Below are positions 35,969 to 50,900 of a DNA stretch of 64,000 nt, in pieces; positions within the stretch are counted from its first letter, which is position 1; each line of letters starts with the position of its first letter. The notes under the pieces were generated by a model. The model was not told the origin of the DNA and made no database searches. It saw only the letters and a program-made list of their open reading frames with translations. The translations under genes were made by a program, and so were the position numbers. Origin of the DNA: Azorinus chamasolen (lineage: Eukaryota > Mollusca > Bivalvia > Cardiida > Solecurtidae); assembly GCA_963576725.1 (NCBI GenBank), contig OY755236.1:64020636-64084635 (forward strand), read 5' to 3'.

Positions 35969-38900
35969 GGTTGCATCAACTCTCGTTCTGAAATATTCAT
36001 CAAAAGGTATGTTCACCAATCCAATAAACCTATTGACTGAGACTACCTACTGTATCAGTGCCAATCTACCGTACTAATTCTGTAGCAAATTCAGGTTTTT
36101 CTTTTTAAAACAATTGAAAATATAATATTTTATAGGTATCAGTCCACTCACAGATATTTTTACCATTTCTGTTCTACTGTTTTTTTTGTTTTTTTTTGTT
36201 GTTTTTTTTGTTTTTGTTTTTTAATATTTTCGTGTCTACAAAAAATCAAGCCAAACAACTCATGCATCCTAAATCCAACGTGCTACCTTTACACCACATC
36301 GCCACTGAATGTAGTTCACAATTGTGTACTCTAAATGGTGACGTCAATCTACTTTCGGTTTAAACCATGTCCCAGTAGAAAATTAGCACGCGGTCCTACA
36401 GCTCATTGACGATACTAAACTGAAATGACGAGGCAGGCACTTGCTCAACGTCCCTTTTTAAAAGCATGGCGAAATGAATATAATCCCCGGACCAAATTTT
36501 CATGGATCCACAAATTTATCATCTGATGCATGCAAAATCATCCTATCATCAGCGCATCTTAGAGCCGCAACAGGGAGGAAGGATCTAGAATTCTATATTT
36601 TTATAGTGAAAACTCCCTAGATCGTTTGTAAATCCTAGAAAACCTTACCAGAAGCAGCCTCGTCTGAGGCTTACTATAAATCCCCGGCGGTTCCCTGCCG
36701 CCCCAACCTGTATCGGAATCAACTATACTGTACCCCACCCACTTCAACGTCTGGGTGCAAACTGTATCGTCTCGGGCATGACTGCACTCCGCAGCGCGCC
36801 GATCCCGCGATCGACTGATAAGGGACGCTTTCTCTTCCTATTCTACTGCATCCACGTCTTTAATGTATCGACATTACGGCGGTTTTTTTGTGTGAAATTA
36901 CAAATTATTTCTGGATCGAAGATAAAGGCGCGAAATCTGACCCGATGTACCAATGTTGTGAAATTTACGGAAACACCGGCTACCAGTGCTACTGGACACC
37001 GGCTTACGATTAAACTATAAACACGTTACCATTTTAGCCAGTAATAAATCGGCCTATTTGAAGCAATAGCCTTTATTAATAAACACATTTTCTAAATATG
37101 CTTTTTACTTGGAGCTCAGTTTATGTTCCATGAACAATTTTTATGTTTCAAACATTCCTTGTGTTAATATCAACAGACAATGCCAAGCTCAGTTTTCTAC
37201 AAGAATGAGAGAAAAGTTTGCTGAGGTGATGTACTCAAAGGACCATGTGACTGTCAAGTGTACACTTAGACAATCGATGCCCAATTACCGTATATTGGTG
37301 CGTGGCTGGGAGACAGGAGTACAAGAAGCAGTTGCTAAGTTTCTAGGAGAAACCATTGACCAGGCGGATGTTGTCATACCTGACATTGTCTGGGACAAGT
37401 TCATAGAATGGCTTAATGCAGGTATTAAAGTTGACTTATGTAACAGTCAATCAATTCAGACTTAGATTATGAATTGATGGTCTATGTAAAGTACATCTGA
37501 TAAATCTCTTGTTACATGGTTTATTCATTTTATCAGCAATATTTGCTCAAAACCCTTTAATACATTAACCCTTTCCCTGTTCTATATTTAGTCCATATTC
37601 CAATACCTACTGAATATTCATCAAAAACATAGTTATAAAGAAATATGGAAGGTGCAACATTGTAGACATTTTGCAAAGCAAAGAAACAGATCTATCCAAT
37701 TCTATTAGCAAACGGAGCAGACTCTGATCAGACGGCTCCTGTAGGAGCCGTCTGATCTGGGTCTACTCTGTCTGCAAATGCGTGAAAACACGTTTATATG
37801 AGGGAAAGGGTTAATAACCATTTAACTTTGTAACATTTATTACTATCACACTGTTTGATATTCATGTCAGAAATAATGACATAATGAATATTTATATGCT
37901 GATTTTTTATACTGGTATATGTACATAGAATTGTTTGGTATTCTTGCATAAAACGTGCTGTGGTTGTCCCGCTAGACCATGTATTAACAAGGCGATTCTC
38001 GTGCTCACGCGCTGTTGTTGACCGGTTTTAATTATACCTATCCGGGGCCTAATGTAAACAATGGACGTCAACGCTATAGCGTTTGGCCTAAGCTAGATGA
38101 ATGGTGCGAGTATTTCAGGGGCACCGACAATGAACTGCTTTTAGTGATAGACATATTGAATGAAATCCTGTGTAAACGGTATTTGATACAATCGTAGAAT
38201 GACGTCAGAAAGAAAACAAAAGAGTGGCCCGGAAAGTGCATAAATCGAACGAACGGAAGTGTCAAAGAAGTGTATAGTTTTGCTTGTATTTGGAAGAAAT
38301 AAATTGATGCAGGAAAGCAGAAAATGGGTTTATGCAAGAATAGCGTTAATACACGTTTGTTTTCGGGCAATAACATCTGCAGTGTCCCTTGGGAATGTTG
38401 TTGCCCTCGCCCTTCGGGCTCGGGCCAACAACAGTCCCTCGGGACACTGCAGATGTTATTGCCCGAAAAAACGTGTATTAATCCTCTATTGGTAAATATT
38501 GTAGAGTCAGGTCTATCATAATTTTATAAGCAAATAGAACAGCCCATGAACAGATGACTCCTGCAGGGGATGTTGGTTCTGGGTGTAGTTTGTTTGCAAA
38601 CTTGTGAATAGTCGTTTATATGAGGGAAATAGTCTACGCCTTACTTCATAAATATTTGTCAGATGAAGAATTTTTTAAATGATTATGAACAGAGGATGTT
38701 TTGGTTAATACTCTGGAATCAGATCTTTAATTCTATAAGCACACCACAGACCCTGATTTGACTGTTCCCACAAGAGTCCTCTGATTTGAGTCTCGACTGT
38801 TTGCTAAGGCATGAAGAGGCATCTCTATCTCTATTAGATAAAGAGTTAATCCTTTACCTGATGGATATTCATGTAACAAGTAATTGACTGCATGAATATT

Positions 38901-41900
38901 AATTTGATGTTTTTTAATTGAGATGATTTTGTATAATGGCATATGAATAGCAGAAGTTTGGGCACATGGCAGAAATTGTAGCATCAGATATGAATATTAA
39001 TTAGCTGAAATTTTATTATGGCATATGAACACGGGATATTTTTGTATAAGTAGAAACTGTAGAGTCGTATCTATTGTAATGTCATTAGACAACACAGCAG
39101 ACCTTGATCAGATGGCTCCTACTTGAGTCATCTGATCTGAGTATACTCTGTTTGCAAATGCATAAAAATGTGTTTATATGAAAAGAAGGGTTAACAGACT
39201 TGCTGTGATGACAAAAAAAAATAGAAACACAAAAGGAGTGACTTCATGACCTGGAAACTTTAAGATTGCAATTAACCCTTTCCCTGTTCTATATTTTAAT
39301 TAGAAACTAAAGAAACTGATCTGTCAAAGTCCATTAGCAAACAGAGCAGACCCTGATCAGGTCCTATAGGAGCAATCTGATCTGGGTCTACTCTGTTTGC
39401 AAATGTGTGAAAACACGTTTATATGAAGGAAAGGGTTAACTCTGACAATAAAAAGTAAACTGTTGGTGTGTCTGATCACATGAAAGTGTATGTGAATCAC
39501 ATAAACTTGGAAAATACTAATTAACCCTTTCATTCATACAAAGGGCTTACATACACGTTTTCACGTCTTTGCAAACAAGAGTAGACACAGATCAGACAGC
39601 TCCTGTTACCAGTCCTGTAGGAGCCATCTGATCGGGATCTGCTTTGTTTGCTTATGAAATTATGATAAACCGGACTCTACAGTTTCCTGTATACGTATGT
39701 TTTGGATGCATTTTGCAGGTAAAGCAGAATCAAAGGACTTGTTGATAAAGCAGGACAGGGACAGGAAACATCTCAAATTAGTGGGACTGAAGGCAAGCCT
39801 GAGGACAACCAATCAGCTGATTTCTCAGAAAATAGAAGCATTATCACGGGCAGCAAGGCGTAAAGCAGAAGTGCGGAAGGTGAAGTCAGCAGAGAAATTG
39901 CTGGTCTTGGAACTTCAGGGAAGTGTTGGTGCAATATGTAAAAAATATGGGGACTTGAAAATCCGCATTGAAGGGAACGAAGTAACAATAGAAGGGGACC
40001 CATCGGACATTCCAAATGCATTTAAAGACATTTACACAGAATGTGATAAAGTGGAACCATTTATATTTAGACACAATTACACCAGGGAGTTTGCACAGTT
40101 TTGTAAAAAAGATGCATCCCGTAAGTTCATACAGCGAAAATTAGATCAGAGGTTGATCAAAGGTGCCTGGAATATCTCTGGGTCTGAAATCAGTGTGTTC
40201 ACACACAAAAGCGCAGATAGTGAATCTATAAACAAGGTGATCCGAGAGTGTATAATAGAGGAATGTATTCAGGTGGATAAGACATCCACAAGTCTTTTGA
40301 ATTCAGAAGTCTGGGGTGATTTTGTCACGGACAAGACTCGCAGGTACAAAGATAGAGTGGATATATTTGTCCGGAAGCAGCAGTCTGTGCTGGTGGTAGG
40401 AACAAGCGAGGTGATACACAATGTTTTGCAGCTGATCAAAGATTTCCTAGACGCAAAAACTGTGAAGACAGTCCTGGTGTCATGTGATCCAGTTGTGCTT
40501 GAGTTCATTTCAGCATGCTGGACAGAAAAAGACTTTGAGGATATACAAAAATGTGATGTTGCAATTAAGAAAAAAGGTAACAGCTGACTGTATTACTGTG
40601 TTGATGGAAGTTTAGATTATAACTATCATGTCCCTAAATAATTCTAAAATTTGTTTCTCACAAAGCTGTAGAAAAGAGGCATATTGACCTGTCCAAAATC
40701 TCTTATTTCTCAGCCAAGCCTTGTTGGTACTCATTAGCCCTTTACCCCATGAATATTTATGTAAGAAATAATGACATCATTAATATTATTAATTAGATTA
40801 ATTGTTATGATAGCACATGGACAAGGGGATTTCTGGCCATGGCAGACACCGTAGAATCATATCTATATTATATCATAAGCAAACAGCAGATTCTGATGAG
40901 AAGGCTCTTACAGGAGCCAGCTGATCTGGGTCTGCTCTGTTTGCAAAGGGTTAAAATGATATTGAGAATCCTAATGAATACTGTCAGAGTAAGGTTCTGT
41001 GAAGAAAATATTTTATTTGGATCTCTTAACCCTTTCTGTCATATAAACACTCTTTCATGCCATTGCAGACAGAGCAGACCCAGATCAGATGGCTCCTGTA
41101 GGAGCTGTCTGATAAGGGTCTGATCTGTTTGCTTGTAGGAAATTACAATAGATCAGACTTTACAGTTTCTACTAATACCAAAAAGTCATGTGTACGTATG
41201 GCATTGTAGAAATTCAGCTGAATTATATTCATGTTATTATTTCTTACATAATTGTTCATCAGGGAAAGAGTTAATCCTGTCCTTCATATAAACACATTTT
41301 CATGCATCTGCAGACAGAGTAGACCCAAATCAGACAGCTCCTGATCAGGGTCTGCTCTGTTTGCTAATGGAATTAAAACAGATATGCTTCTTTACTTTCT
41401 ACAATGGCTACAATGTCCATCTTCCATATTTCACTATTATAACTATTTGGTCCATGAATATTCAGTAGGTTATGACTTTTTTCCAACATAGAACAGGCAG
41501 AGAAAGGGTTAAGTACTAATCTTATCAAGAGACTTGTTCTCAGTTCAAGATTAAATGACATTAAACCTTTATCCCATGAATAATTATGAAAGAATCTTAT
41601 CATTTCAGGAATATTCATTGACTGAAATTTTATAATAGTACATAATCAAAAACATGTTTTGCCACGGCAGAAACAGAAGAACCTGTTCTATATAGTTCCT
41701 TAAGCAAGCAAACAGCAGACCCTGATCAGATGGCTTATTATACAGGGGTGTGATTTTTCCTCCTTTCAGAGGAATTCCTCTCTTTGAGCTTGAAATCCAA
41801 ATCACAAAAGTTGTCACATTCAGTGAGATCAGCTCAGATCTGGTGGTTTTGGAATATCATGTAAGTGGGGTTAGGGCATTTTCCTCCCCACAATAGTTTC

Positions 41901-44900
41901 AGTAATTACACCCCTGCTTATACAGGAGCAGTCTATTATGGGTCTACTATGTTTGCAAAAGTATTAAAAGGTGTCTTTCAAGGATAGGGTTAATCTGTTC
42001 CTTGTTGAATATTCCTGACTATTCATTAGCTGAATTATTATAATGGCATACGTACATAGGATGTGCTGCTATCGTTAGAAACTGCAGGGTCTAATCTGAT
42101 ATGATTTCATAAGCAAAAAGGGTAGACTCTCACCAGACGGTCCTAATGGAGCCATCTGATCTGGGTCTTTTCTGTTTGCAAAGGTGTGAAATAGTGTTTG
42201 TATAAAGGAAAGGGTTAAATGTCATATTTGGAGTTTACAGCAAGTTTTTTCTTTGCAAGATAATATGTAAGATTCCTCTTTCTGTCATTAGAGAAAATAC
42301 TGTGTTGCAGTCGGTCATTAGAAACATTTTAAATGTTGAAATCAAATTGTCATGATTTTCAGAACTCCCTGTTTCTGTTGTTTCAGCCAATGGCATTGAA
42401 TTAACAGGACTATCAGAAAAACTTATAGCTGGAAAACAAAAACTAGACACAAAACTGAAGCGCCTATGTAGTAAGAAACATCCGCTCAAGAAGATAGGCA
42501 TTTATGAGGCAATGGACAGCTTGAAGCTCTCAGGAACAATCAGCACCATAGAAAGGGAGTCGAAATGTGTGATAAAAGTTCCACAGGACCTGGCACAGAA
42601 CTCATCAAAACTAGCAAACCACTTCGAAGGTGTGGACCAAGCTAATACCTCAGGTAATGCTCTATGTTTCATGTAAATATTGTTCATGCATCTGTGCAGA
42701 AGCTGATCAGATTTGGCTATATGTAAGAAGTTCCAAGTTAAGCTGAAAATATTTACTCAACAAAAGTAAAACTGTGTAGATAGGGTTTTCCAATGTAAAT
42801 ATGCAATTCATGTACATTTATCTATTTCCATTGAACCTCTTACCTTATATAAAACTTGAAACACCTTTTCACGTCAGGGATTTTTTTCAAGTGATTTTAT
42901 AGCTGTTATTGGGCTAAATTCCCAATGGCAAAAAGTGTTTTTTTCCCAATTTTGATTGAAAAATTCCCAATACAGAGGTAAAAGTGTTTAGCCAGAAAAT
43001 TCAGTCAGACCAAAAATTCTAAAATTCATAAGCAAACAGCAGAACCAGATCAGACATCTCCTATAGGACCTGTCCGATCTGGGTCTACTGTTTGTTTATG
43101 AATTTTAGAGGTTTTGGCCTGACTGGGTCTTATTTTGTTTGCACTGGACATTTGTAGGAGGGAATTTGTTGAAATCTTACAGCTTAACAATTTCCAAATC
43201 AGACAAACTTCCCAATTTCAGGGGTGTTGGTCATCTTCCTAAAATGGTGAAAAAAGCCCTGCACATGTGTACAAACAGTGTTAGCCCAGATCAGAAGACT
43301 CCTGCATGAGCAGTCTGATTAGGGTCTGCACTGTGTGCTTGTGTAATAATATAGATGTGATTCTACAATTTCTAGTTTGGCTAAAAGTTCCTCCTGTGTT
43401 CATTTGTAGTGATATAAATCAGTTAATTAATACTCATGATGTCATTTTATCTTACATGTATACTCCTAAGGTTAAAGGTTAAAGTTGCTGCTATAGGATT
43501 TAATTGTGTGTGTTCTAAGCTTTACTTTGTTCATGTCCATTGTTCAAAGTCAGTATTTTTGTCACAGATGAAGCTGTTAACAGCTCTGGGCCTAAAGGAT
43601 TCCAGACCATTCATCATCAAATAAAAATCCAGCTAGTACAAGGGGAAATTGGAAGTCAAAAGGTGAGTAACAAGAGAATAATTATAGTATTTTGTCATTT
43701 ACTTTTCTTGCACATTCTCACTAAGGTGAGTGTCTATGGCACATGTGTAAATAGTTTTTGAGTCAAATTGCAATAATTCAAATATTCAAATAGCCATGGA
43801 AAATATTTGAACAACTGCTTGATAAAAGTATTTACATCTGAAGTGTATCATTAGAATCATCTCCAGCCCAATACTCTTTCTTGTATAAATTCTTATATAA
43901 ACAGAGTAAATGCTGTATTTATCACAATGGTTTCAAAACTACACGATTCTAAAATTCTCTTTTTTCTAGTAAATGCTGCACAGTAGATTTATTTAAAGAG
44001 TTTATGCCTAAAAATAGCCAATGAGGGAATGGGTTAAATTTGATAATTGAAAATAAAACACTGCATAAAAAACCTGCAGATGACAACTTTCAATCAGACA
44101 ACATTTTTGAAACAGATGTAATATTTGCATACTAAAGAATTTCACAGTGTAATTATACCCCACACAACATTAAGTTGCTTGGGGTATATAGTTATTGACC
44201 TGTCATTCTGTCCATCCATCAGTCCATCTGTTTATCATAATACGTTGTTGCTCATCTAACACTTTCATTACTTGACCAATTTTTCCCGAAGTTTTGATTT
44301 TCAGAGGAATCTGTCATGGAGAGCCACTTTTTTCTCTGACAATGTTGTGGCGTGGGGTTTGTGAGCTTTCTCACTAAGTTCTTTTATTGTGGTTGGAACT
44401 TTAATGTGCTAATTGATGAATTTCTAATGATATTTCCAAAAAGTTTGGATCCAGATGAGACACTCAGTAACCAAGCAAATCAGCTGATCCAGAACTCTTA
44501 TGAATTCAATTTGAATTCAATTTGAAAACAAATTATGAAAACTTCCTTTTAGATTTAAGCCTTTACTCTGTATTAACGCTTTTTCACATCTTTGCAAACA
44601 GAGTAGACCCAGATGAGATAGCTCCTATAGGAGCAGCCTGGTCAGGGTCTGCTCTGTATACTTATGAAATCATAATAGATCTGACTATAGGTTCTACTAA
44701 AACCAAGTTCCTGTGTACATAATAATCTGCCATTATAAAATTTTAGCTAATGAATATTCATGATGTCATTGTTTGTTACATGAATATTCAACAGGGAAAT
44801 GGTCAGTTGCAATGTTTTATATGTAACCCATCAGGCATGCATTTGCTGTTGTAAAAATGGGAATAAAGATATTAATATATCAGAATCTAGAATATATCAG

Positions 44901-47900
44901 AATCTAGGGGAGTAAAAGTGCAATTAGAAAATAATAAAGAAGTGAACAGTAAAGATAACCTGATGTGTATTTCTTTTAATGTATATGTATTTCGGTGTTT
45001 CAGTCTGATGTGGTGGTATGTAATGCAGCATCTAGCTTGAACCTAAAGAGTGGGTCTGCCTCATACTCATTAGTGAAGGCTGGAGGGAACCAACTGCAGG
45101 TGGACTGTAACAGGCTGTATCCCAGCGGCATTGCAGATGGTGATGTAGCTGTGATAGATGGAGGTAACCTAAGTTGTGATCTGGTGTACCTCACCTCTCT
45201 ACCTGGATGGAGAGACTCTGCACATAATAGAGGAAAGGTAAACAGCTAGTGAATAACCGTCAGCACTCTACTCACATATTCACCATAGCATTTAACAGTT
45301 TCTATTCAGATGATAGGCCGAATAACTCTGTGTCTCCAGCTGTTTGACACTCATATCATATTTCTGCCAGAAAACAGTCCACTTTGAGAGACTGAGTTGA
45401 AGCAGATAGCAAGACTTGCAGATGACAGTTGTTTAGAGTACTGAAGGTTTAATAACTGTATTTGTGGGAAAGTTTAATAACTGTATTTGTGGGAAATGAA
45501 AAAGACGGGCTGGAAAGGAAAATAGGTCATAGTATAAGGGGAAAACTTTCTATAACTCTACATTGAAGGTCGTTTAACCCATTTCCTAACAAACATTTTT
45601 GCATGAATGGCTCATTTCATGCATTTCATTAAATTAATTTTTATAAGGTGAATATTTGAAATGCGATTGTTGACAATTAAAAACTGAGGCCCAGATCTAT
45701 ATAATTTCATAAGCAAACAGAGCAACCCTGATCAGGCGGCTCCTACAGCAGCCGTCTGATCTGGGTCTACTTTGAAAAGGCGTGCAAAGGCATTTATATG
45801 CAGGAAAGGGGTATAATTTAAAAAAGAAGGAGTGATATTTGTAAATTTTTATTCCAAAATCCTTTTAATTCACAGGTATATAGAAACATTATGAGAGAGT
45901 GTCTGCGTCTTGCCAACAGCAGTGATAAGAAGAGCTTATCATTCCTGGCGATGGGTACTGGTGGTTACCTGGGTTACCCACGTGATGTAGTGGCCAGTAT
46001 TATGTACGGTGCTGTGGTTGAGTTTGACTGTAGCTATAGTACCACCAGTCTTAAGACGGTCTCCATTGTTATTGGCAACAAGGACACAGACACACTTAAG
46101 GTAAGTCTGAGAGATGTTTCTCCATTTAAGTTGCACCATGAGAAAAGGTCAGAAGGGTTCTGGTATTTTGAAAATTATCCTAGTTACCCTAATACAGTAG
46201 AACTTGTTTTAAGCGGTCATCAAAAAGAGGTCTTATTGGCGGTCATCAAAAAGAGGTCTTATTGGTCTGTAATGCAGGCGGTAGCTTAATGCAGGTCAAA
46301 AGTAATGCAGAAAGCTTCTATAGGAGCTTTTTGCATTAGTTTTTCCCTTCACTAAGCAACCACCTGCTTTTTAACACTCCTATATTCAATAAATAAATGG
46401 TCACTTAAGACAGTTTCTACTGTATTCAGACAAATAGAAGGAGCTGTTTGATTATGGTCTTCACTTTTTTCTGCTACAGTAAACATCTGGTAATGATATC
46501 ACATGTAACAATATATTGCTTGTAATGTTACTGATCACACGGTCTCTACCCATTGCCTGTATATCAATATCACATCCTTTGGAGTGCGACAGCATGTATT
46601 GTCGACCCAAAGTTGGTTATGTCCACCAAGGCATTAGCTGAGGTAGACATAACCATACTGAGGGTTGACAATATGTGCTATGTGCTGTCACTCTCCATAA
46701 GATGTGATATTTATTTTATTATACCGAACAGCACAATCTATTTCGTCAGCAAAAGATTTATTCAATGACAACAATAAACAGTTTGAAACAAAAGTTATAG
46801 AGCTACTCGGTGCTTAAAAATCGTGGAACAGCTTCACATTTCTATTCATTACACGTTATTAGTTCTGGCGGAGCTTTTTCACTGTCCAATCTTGACAGAG
46901 CCCCCTCCGAAATAGTTGCATAACGCAACATTTCTCAAATATTTAAACAAAAACAGTTGTCAAAATGACGTTTGTTGATCAAATTGCAAGTGTCAGATGA
47001 CGTCAATCGTATGACGTCGCGCTCACAATTTAATAAATGCTGACTGATCTAGATGTTCCCTGCCTATGGAAGCGGGACACAGTATTTTTCCGACAGTGAT
47101 TTTTTTCCCGCTGGGTCTGACAGTATTTCTGTCACTGTGGCCTATGGGAGATAAACATTGTAAATGAAATTCAGGTATAATAATAAAACCTGTCTTAAGT
47201 GACAATTTAAAAAGGTCTACTATGGGTATGTAACACAGGTGGTAGCTTAATGCAGGTCAAAAGTAATGCAGCAAACTATAGGAGCTTTCTGCAATACTTT
47301 TGCCCTGTATTAAGCAAGCACCTGCTTTTTAAGATTCCTGTGTCCAATCAGTATAAGGTCACTTAAGACAGTTCTTCTGTAACTTAGTTTATTCTACTCC
47401 AGATGTTACGATATTACTCTCTGATCCCTAACGGTCATTCTTGCACATTACAGGAGGCATATGGCAACAATGGCATTGTTCGATACAATAGCATGGTGTA
47501 AAGTAAAAAATCCGATGTGTATAGTCATCCTTGTATATAAATGTAATACATTTTTACACAAAATATGTAATAACGAAAATGTTGTGTTTCTTTTTCGTGT
47601 CACTATATATTAATATTTAACCCTTTCCTTCATATATAACTGTTTCACGCCTTTGCAAAAAGAGCATACCCAGATCAGATGGCTCCTATAACTTTCAGCT
47701 GGATACTTCTCTCTTATTTAGGCATTTGAAGAACAAGAGCGTTTGAGAATTCATGGCAGCTCAAGCAATGGACCACTTTCTACAGGTCAGTAGACAGCAA
47801 TTGTGAACAAGTGTCACAATTATTTGTTACAACTCAAACTTTAGTCCTTGTATACTCCTGACTCTGAGGTTATAAAATATTTTGCTCGAGTGTGAGATCA

Positions 47901-50900
47901 TTCTCAAGAATCTGAATTGGTAAGATTCTGAGCTTGCTCAGAATCTGATCAAAAAGATACTTGAGAACGATCTCAGACTCAGAAGTTTTATAACCTTGGA
48001 CCCTGAATGACTTTTCAAGTCTTAACAAGCACTTATACTTTTTATGCCCCCCAGATAAGATCTGGGGGGCATATTGTTTTTGCCCTGTCTGTCTGTCTGT
48101 CTGTTTGTCTGTTTGTCTGTTTGTCTGTTTGTTTGTCAGCAACTTTAACATTGGTCATAACTTTTGAGTCAGTACAGATAGAGACTTGATATTTGGTATG
48201 CATATGTATCTCATGAAGCCGCACATTTTGAGGGGTGACATGTCAAGGTCAAGGTCATCCTTCAAGGTCAGAGGTCAAATATATGGGTCAAATCACCGAC
48301 TTTAACATTGGCCATAACTTTTTGACCAGTAGAGATAGAGACTTGATATTTGGCATGCTTGTGTATCTCATGAAGCTGCACATTTTGAGGGGTGACATGT
48401 CAAGGTCAAGGTCATCTTCAGGGTCAAAGGTCAAATTGTCTGTTTTTTGTCTGTAACTTTAACGCAACTTTAACATTGGTCATAACTTTTGAGTCAGTAC
48501 AGATAGAGACTTGATATTTGGAATGCATATGTATCTCATGAAGCCGCACATTTTTAGGGGTGACATGTCAAGGTCAAGGTCATCCTTCAAGGTCAGAGGT
48601 CAAATATATGGGTCAAATCACCGACTTTAACATTGGCCATAACTTTTTGACCAGTAGAGATAGAGACTTGATATTTGGCATGCTTGTGTATCTCATGAAG
48701 CTGCACATTTTGAGGGGTGAAATGTCAAGGTCAAGGTCATACTTCAGGGTCAAAGGTCAAATTGTCTGTTTCTTTGTCTGTAACTTTAACATTGGTCATA
48801 ACTTTTGAGCCAGTACAGCTAGTGACTTGATATTTGGCATGCATATGTATCTCATAAAGCCGCACATTTTGAGGGGTGACAGGTCAAGGTCATCTTTAAA
48901 GGTCAGAGGTCAAACACATGGGTCAAATCACTGACTTTAACATTGGTCATAACTTTTGAACCAGTACAGATAGAGACTTGATATTTGGCATGCTTGTGTA
49001 TCTCATGAAGCTGCACAGTGTGAGGGGTGAAATGTCAAGGTCACTCTTCAGGGTCAAAGGTCACCAACTTCAAATTGGCCATAACTTTTGAACCAATAGA
49101 GATAAAGTCTTAATATTTGGTATGCATGTGTATCTCATGAAGCTGCACATTTTAGGGGGTGACATTTCAAGGTCAATGTCATCTTTCAGGGTCAAAGGTC
49201 ACCGACTTTAACATTGGCCATAACTTTTGAACCAGTAGAGATACAGACTTGATATTTGGTATACGTGTGTTTCTCATTTTGCTGCACAGTTTGAGGGGTA
49301 ACATGTCAAGGTCAAGGTCATCCTTCATGGTCAAAGGTCACAAACTTTAACATTGGCCATTACTTTTGAACCAGTAGAGATACAGACTTGATATGTGGTA
49401 TGCATGTGCACCCCATGAAGCTGCACAGTTTGAGGGGTGACATGTCAAGATCAAGGTCATCCTTAAGGGTCAAATATCATATCGAGGGGGCATAGTGTTT
49501 CACAAACACATCTTGTTCAGTAATCAAAGCGTTGTTGACTGCAGTATTCTTTGCATGGCATCAATCTGATATCGAATAAGTTCGCTTTGGCATGGAATTG
49601 TGTATCTATAAGGGAAAGGATTAACATTCTATCCAGTTGATGATACAGTTGCAGCTGACACTTCAGCCATTTCCCACTATGCTTATTATCACACTGACCA
49701 CTCGCAGTTATGGGCCTGATTACCTAATCGCTTGCATAAGGTCATCCGACGTGCGCTTCTTTATTCATTGAGTATTTTCATTCATGTTATGATCATGTGA
49801 TTTCTTCATGTGAGTGACATTTGTATATCCGTGCACCCTTCTTACACATTGCTATATTTTGTGGATTTTGTTGCACATACTAACTAAAGCCGAAGCATAT
49901 GTTATGAAGCATTTTCATGTCAGATATAGTATACCACGAATGGGTCCGGATGCCATGTTATTAAACATCTTTTGTATCCATCGAATGTAGGTCAATAAAT
50001 TGCACTTTATTGTCAGGTCAGCAAGGGTACCATGGGTTAGGCTGTGGAATGCCACCTTTGTATTCTATTGCTACGCAAAGAATACAAAACGAGGGCTTGG
50101 TGGAAAACTATTCTAACTCCTTCACTTTAGTGAAGGAGTTAGAATAGTTTTGCACCAAGCCCTCGAAAAAAGGTTTAATCCTTTACCTCATAAATATTCA
50201 TGTCAGAAATAATGACTGATTATTAATTATAATAATTGATTTTTTAATGTCATCATGAGGAATAGAATTGGCTTAAAATGTATAAATAAATCTATATTTC
50301 ATAAGCCAACAGAGCAGACCCTGATCTGACTGCTCCTACTCTGTTGTAAAAGTACCAATATACTTTTCGAATCACAGTGTTGTGCGGTTTCTTATTCATA
50401 AAATATTTCGGTTATTATCATCATCATGGTTTAATATGTGCTTGATACTTCTGATAGACAATCAGCTGTGGTTGTATCATACGATCAAGAGCTAAATCTT
50501 TCAATTACACAATGAGAATTTGAAAGCTAACTTAAGCCTTGGTCCTTGTACTGTGGACTTCATCAACAGACTGATTGATTTCTACTGGGAATTAACACCA
50601 CTCAATTGGGCAAGTGCTGTCCATGTTCACAGAATGTCCTATAGGGTTTAAATGTATTAGGTGTGATACCTCTAGAGCATAATCTCCTGTGCTCCATAAT
50701 CTTGCCTTGAGTGTTTGTTCTTCTATATAGTCTTGTAATGTTCCCTGTCATTTAATGTGGTAGATGGGCCCACAGATATCTGCTTTGTCACATTCCCTGT
50801 CATTTTATGTGGTAGATGGGCTCACAGGTATCATCTTTATAAGTCTACTGGCAGTGAGACAGGAGGGGTCTATAGTGTTTGTAGTTTCATACAATGTTAA

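Larger units (their letters stand above)
30446..37078 (-). mobile_element. Ngaro-2: decayed Ngaro-type retrotransposon
   Basis: On the minus strand the order is A1 (37078-36890), remains of gag, RT, tyrosine recombinase and SGNH hydrolase, then B1 (32512-31843), A2 (31847-31659) and B2 (31115-30446). This is the split-direct-repeat layout of Ngaro elements. All ORFs are broken, and the RT is shorter than in Ngaro-1 by roughly 1 kb. At least three tRNA-like SINE heads have inserted. The B copies are almost identical to each other despite the decayed ORFs. Confidence 0.85.

Noticed and set aside
47455..47505. Possible extra macrodomain exon after ATTACAG
   Set aside because: No frame gives macrodomain-like sequence, and exons 10 and 11 already join in phase.
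48235..48808. Repeated frames of 73-82 codons
   Set aside because: They arise from satellite monomers and carry no domain.
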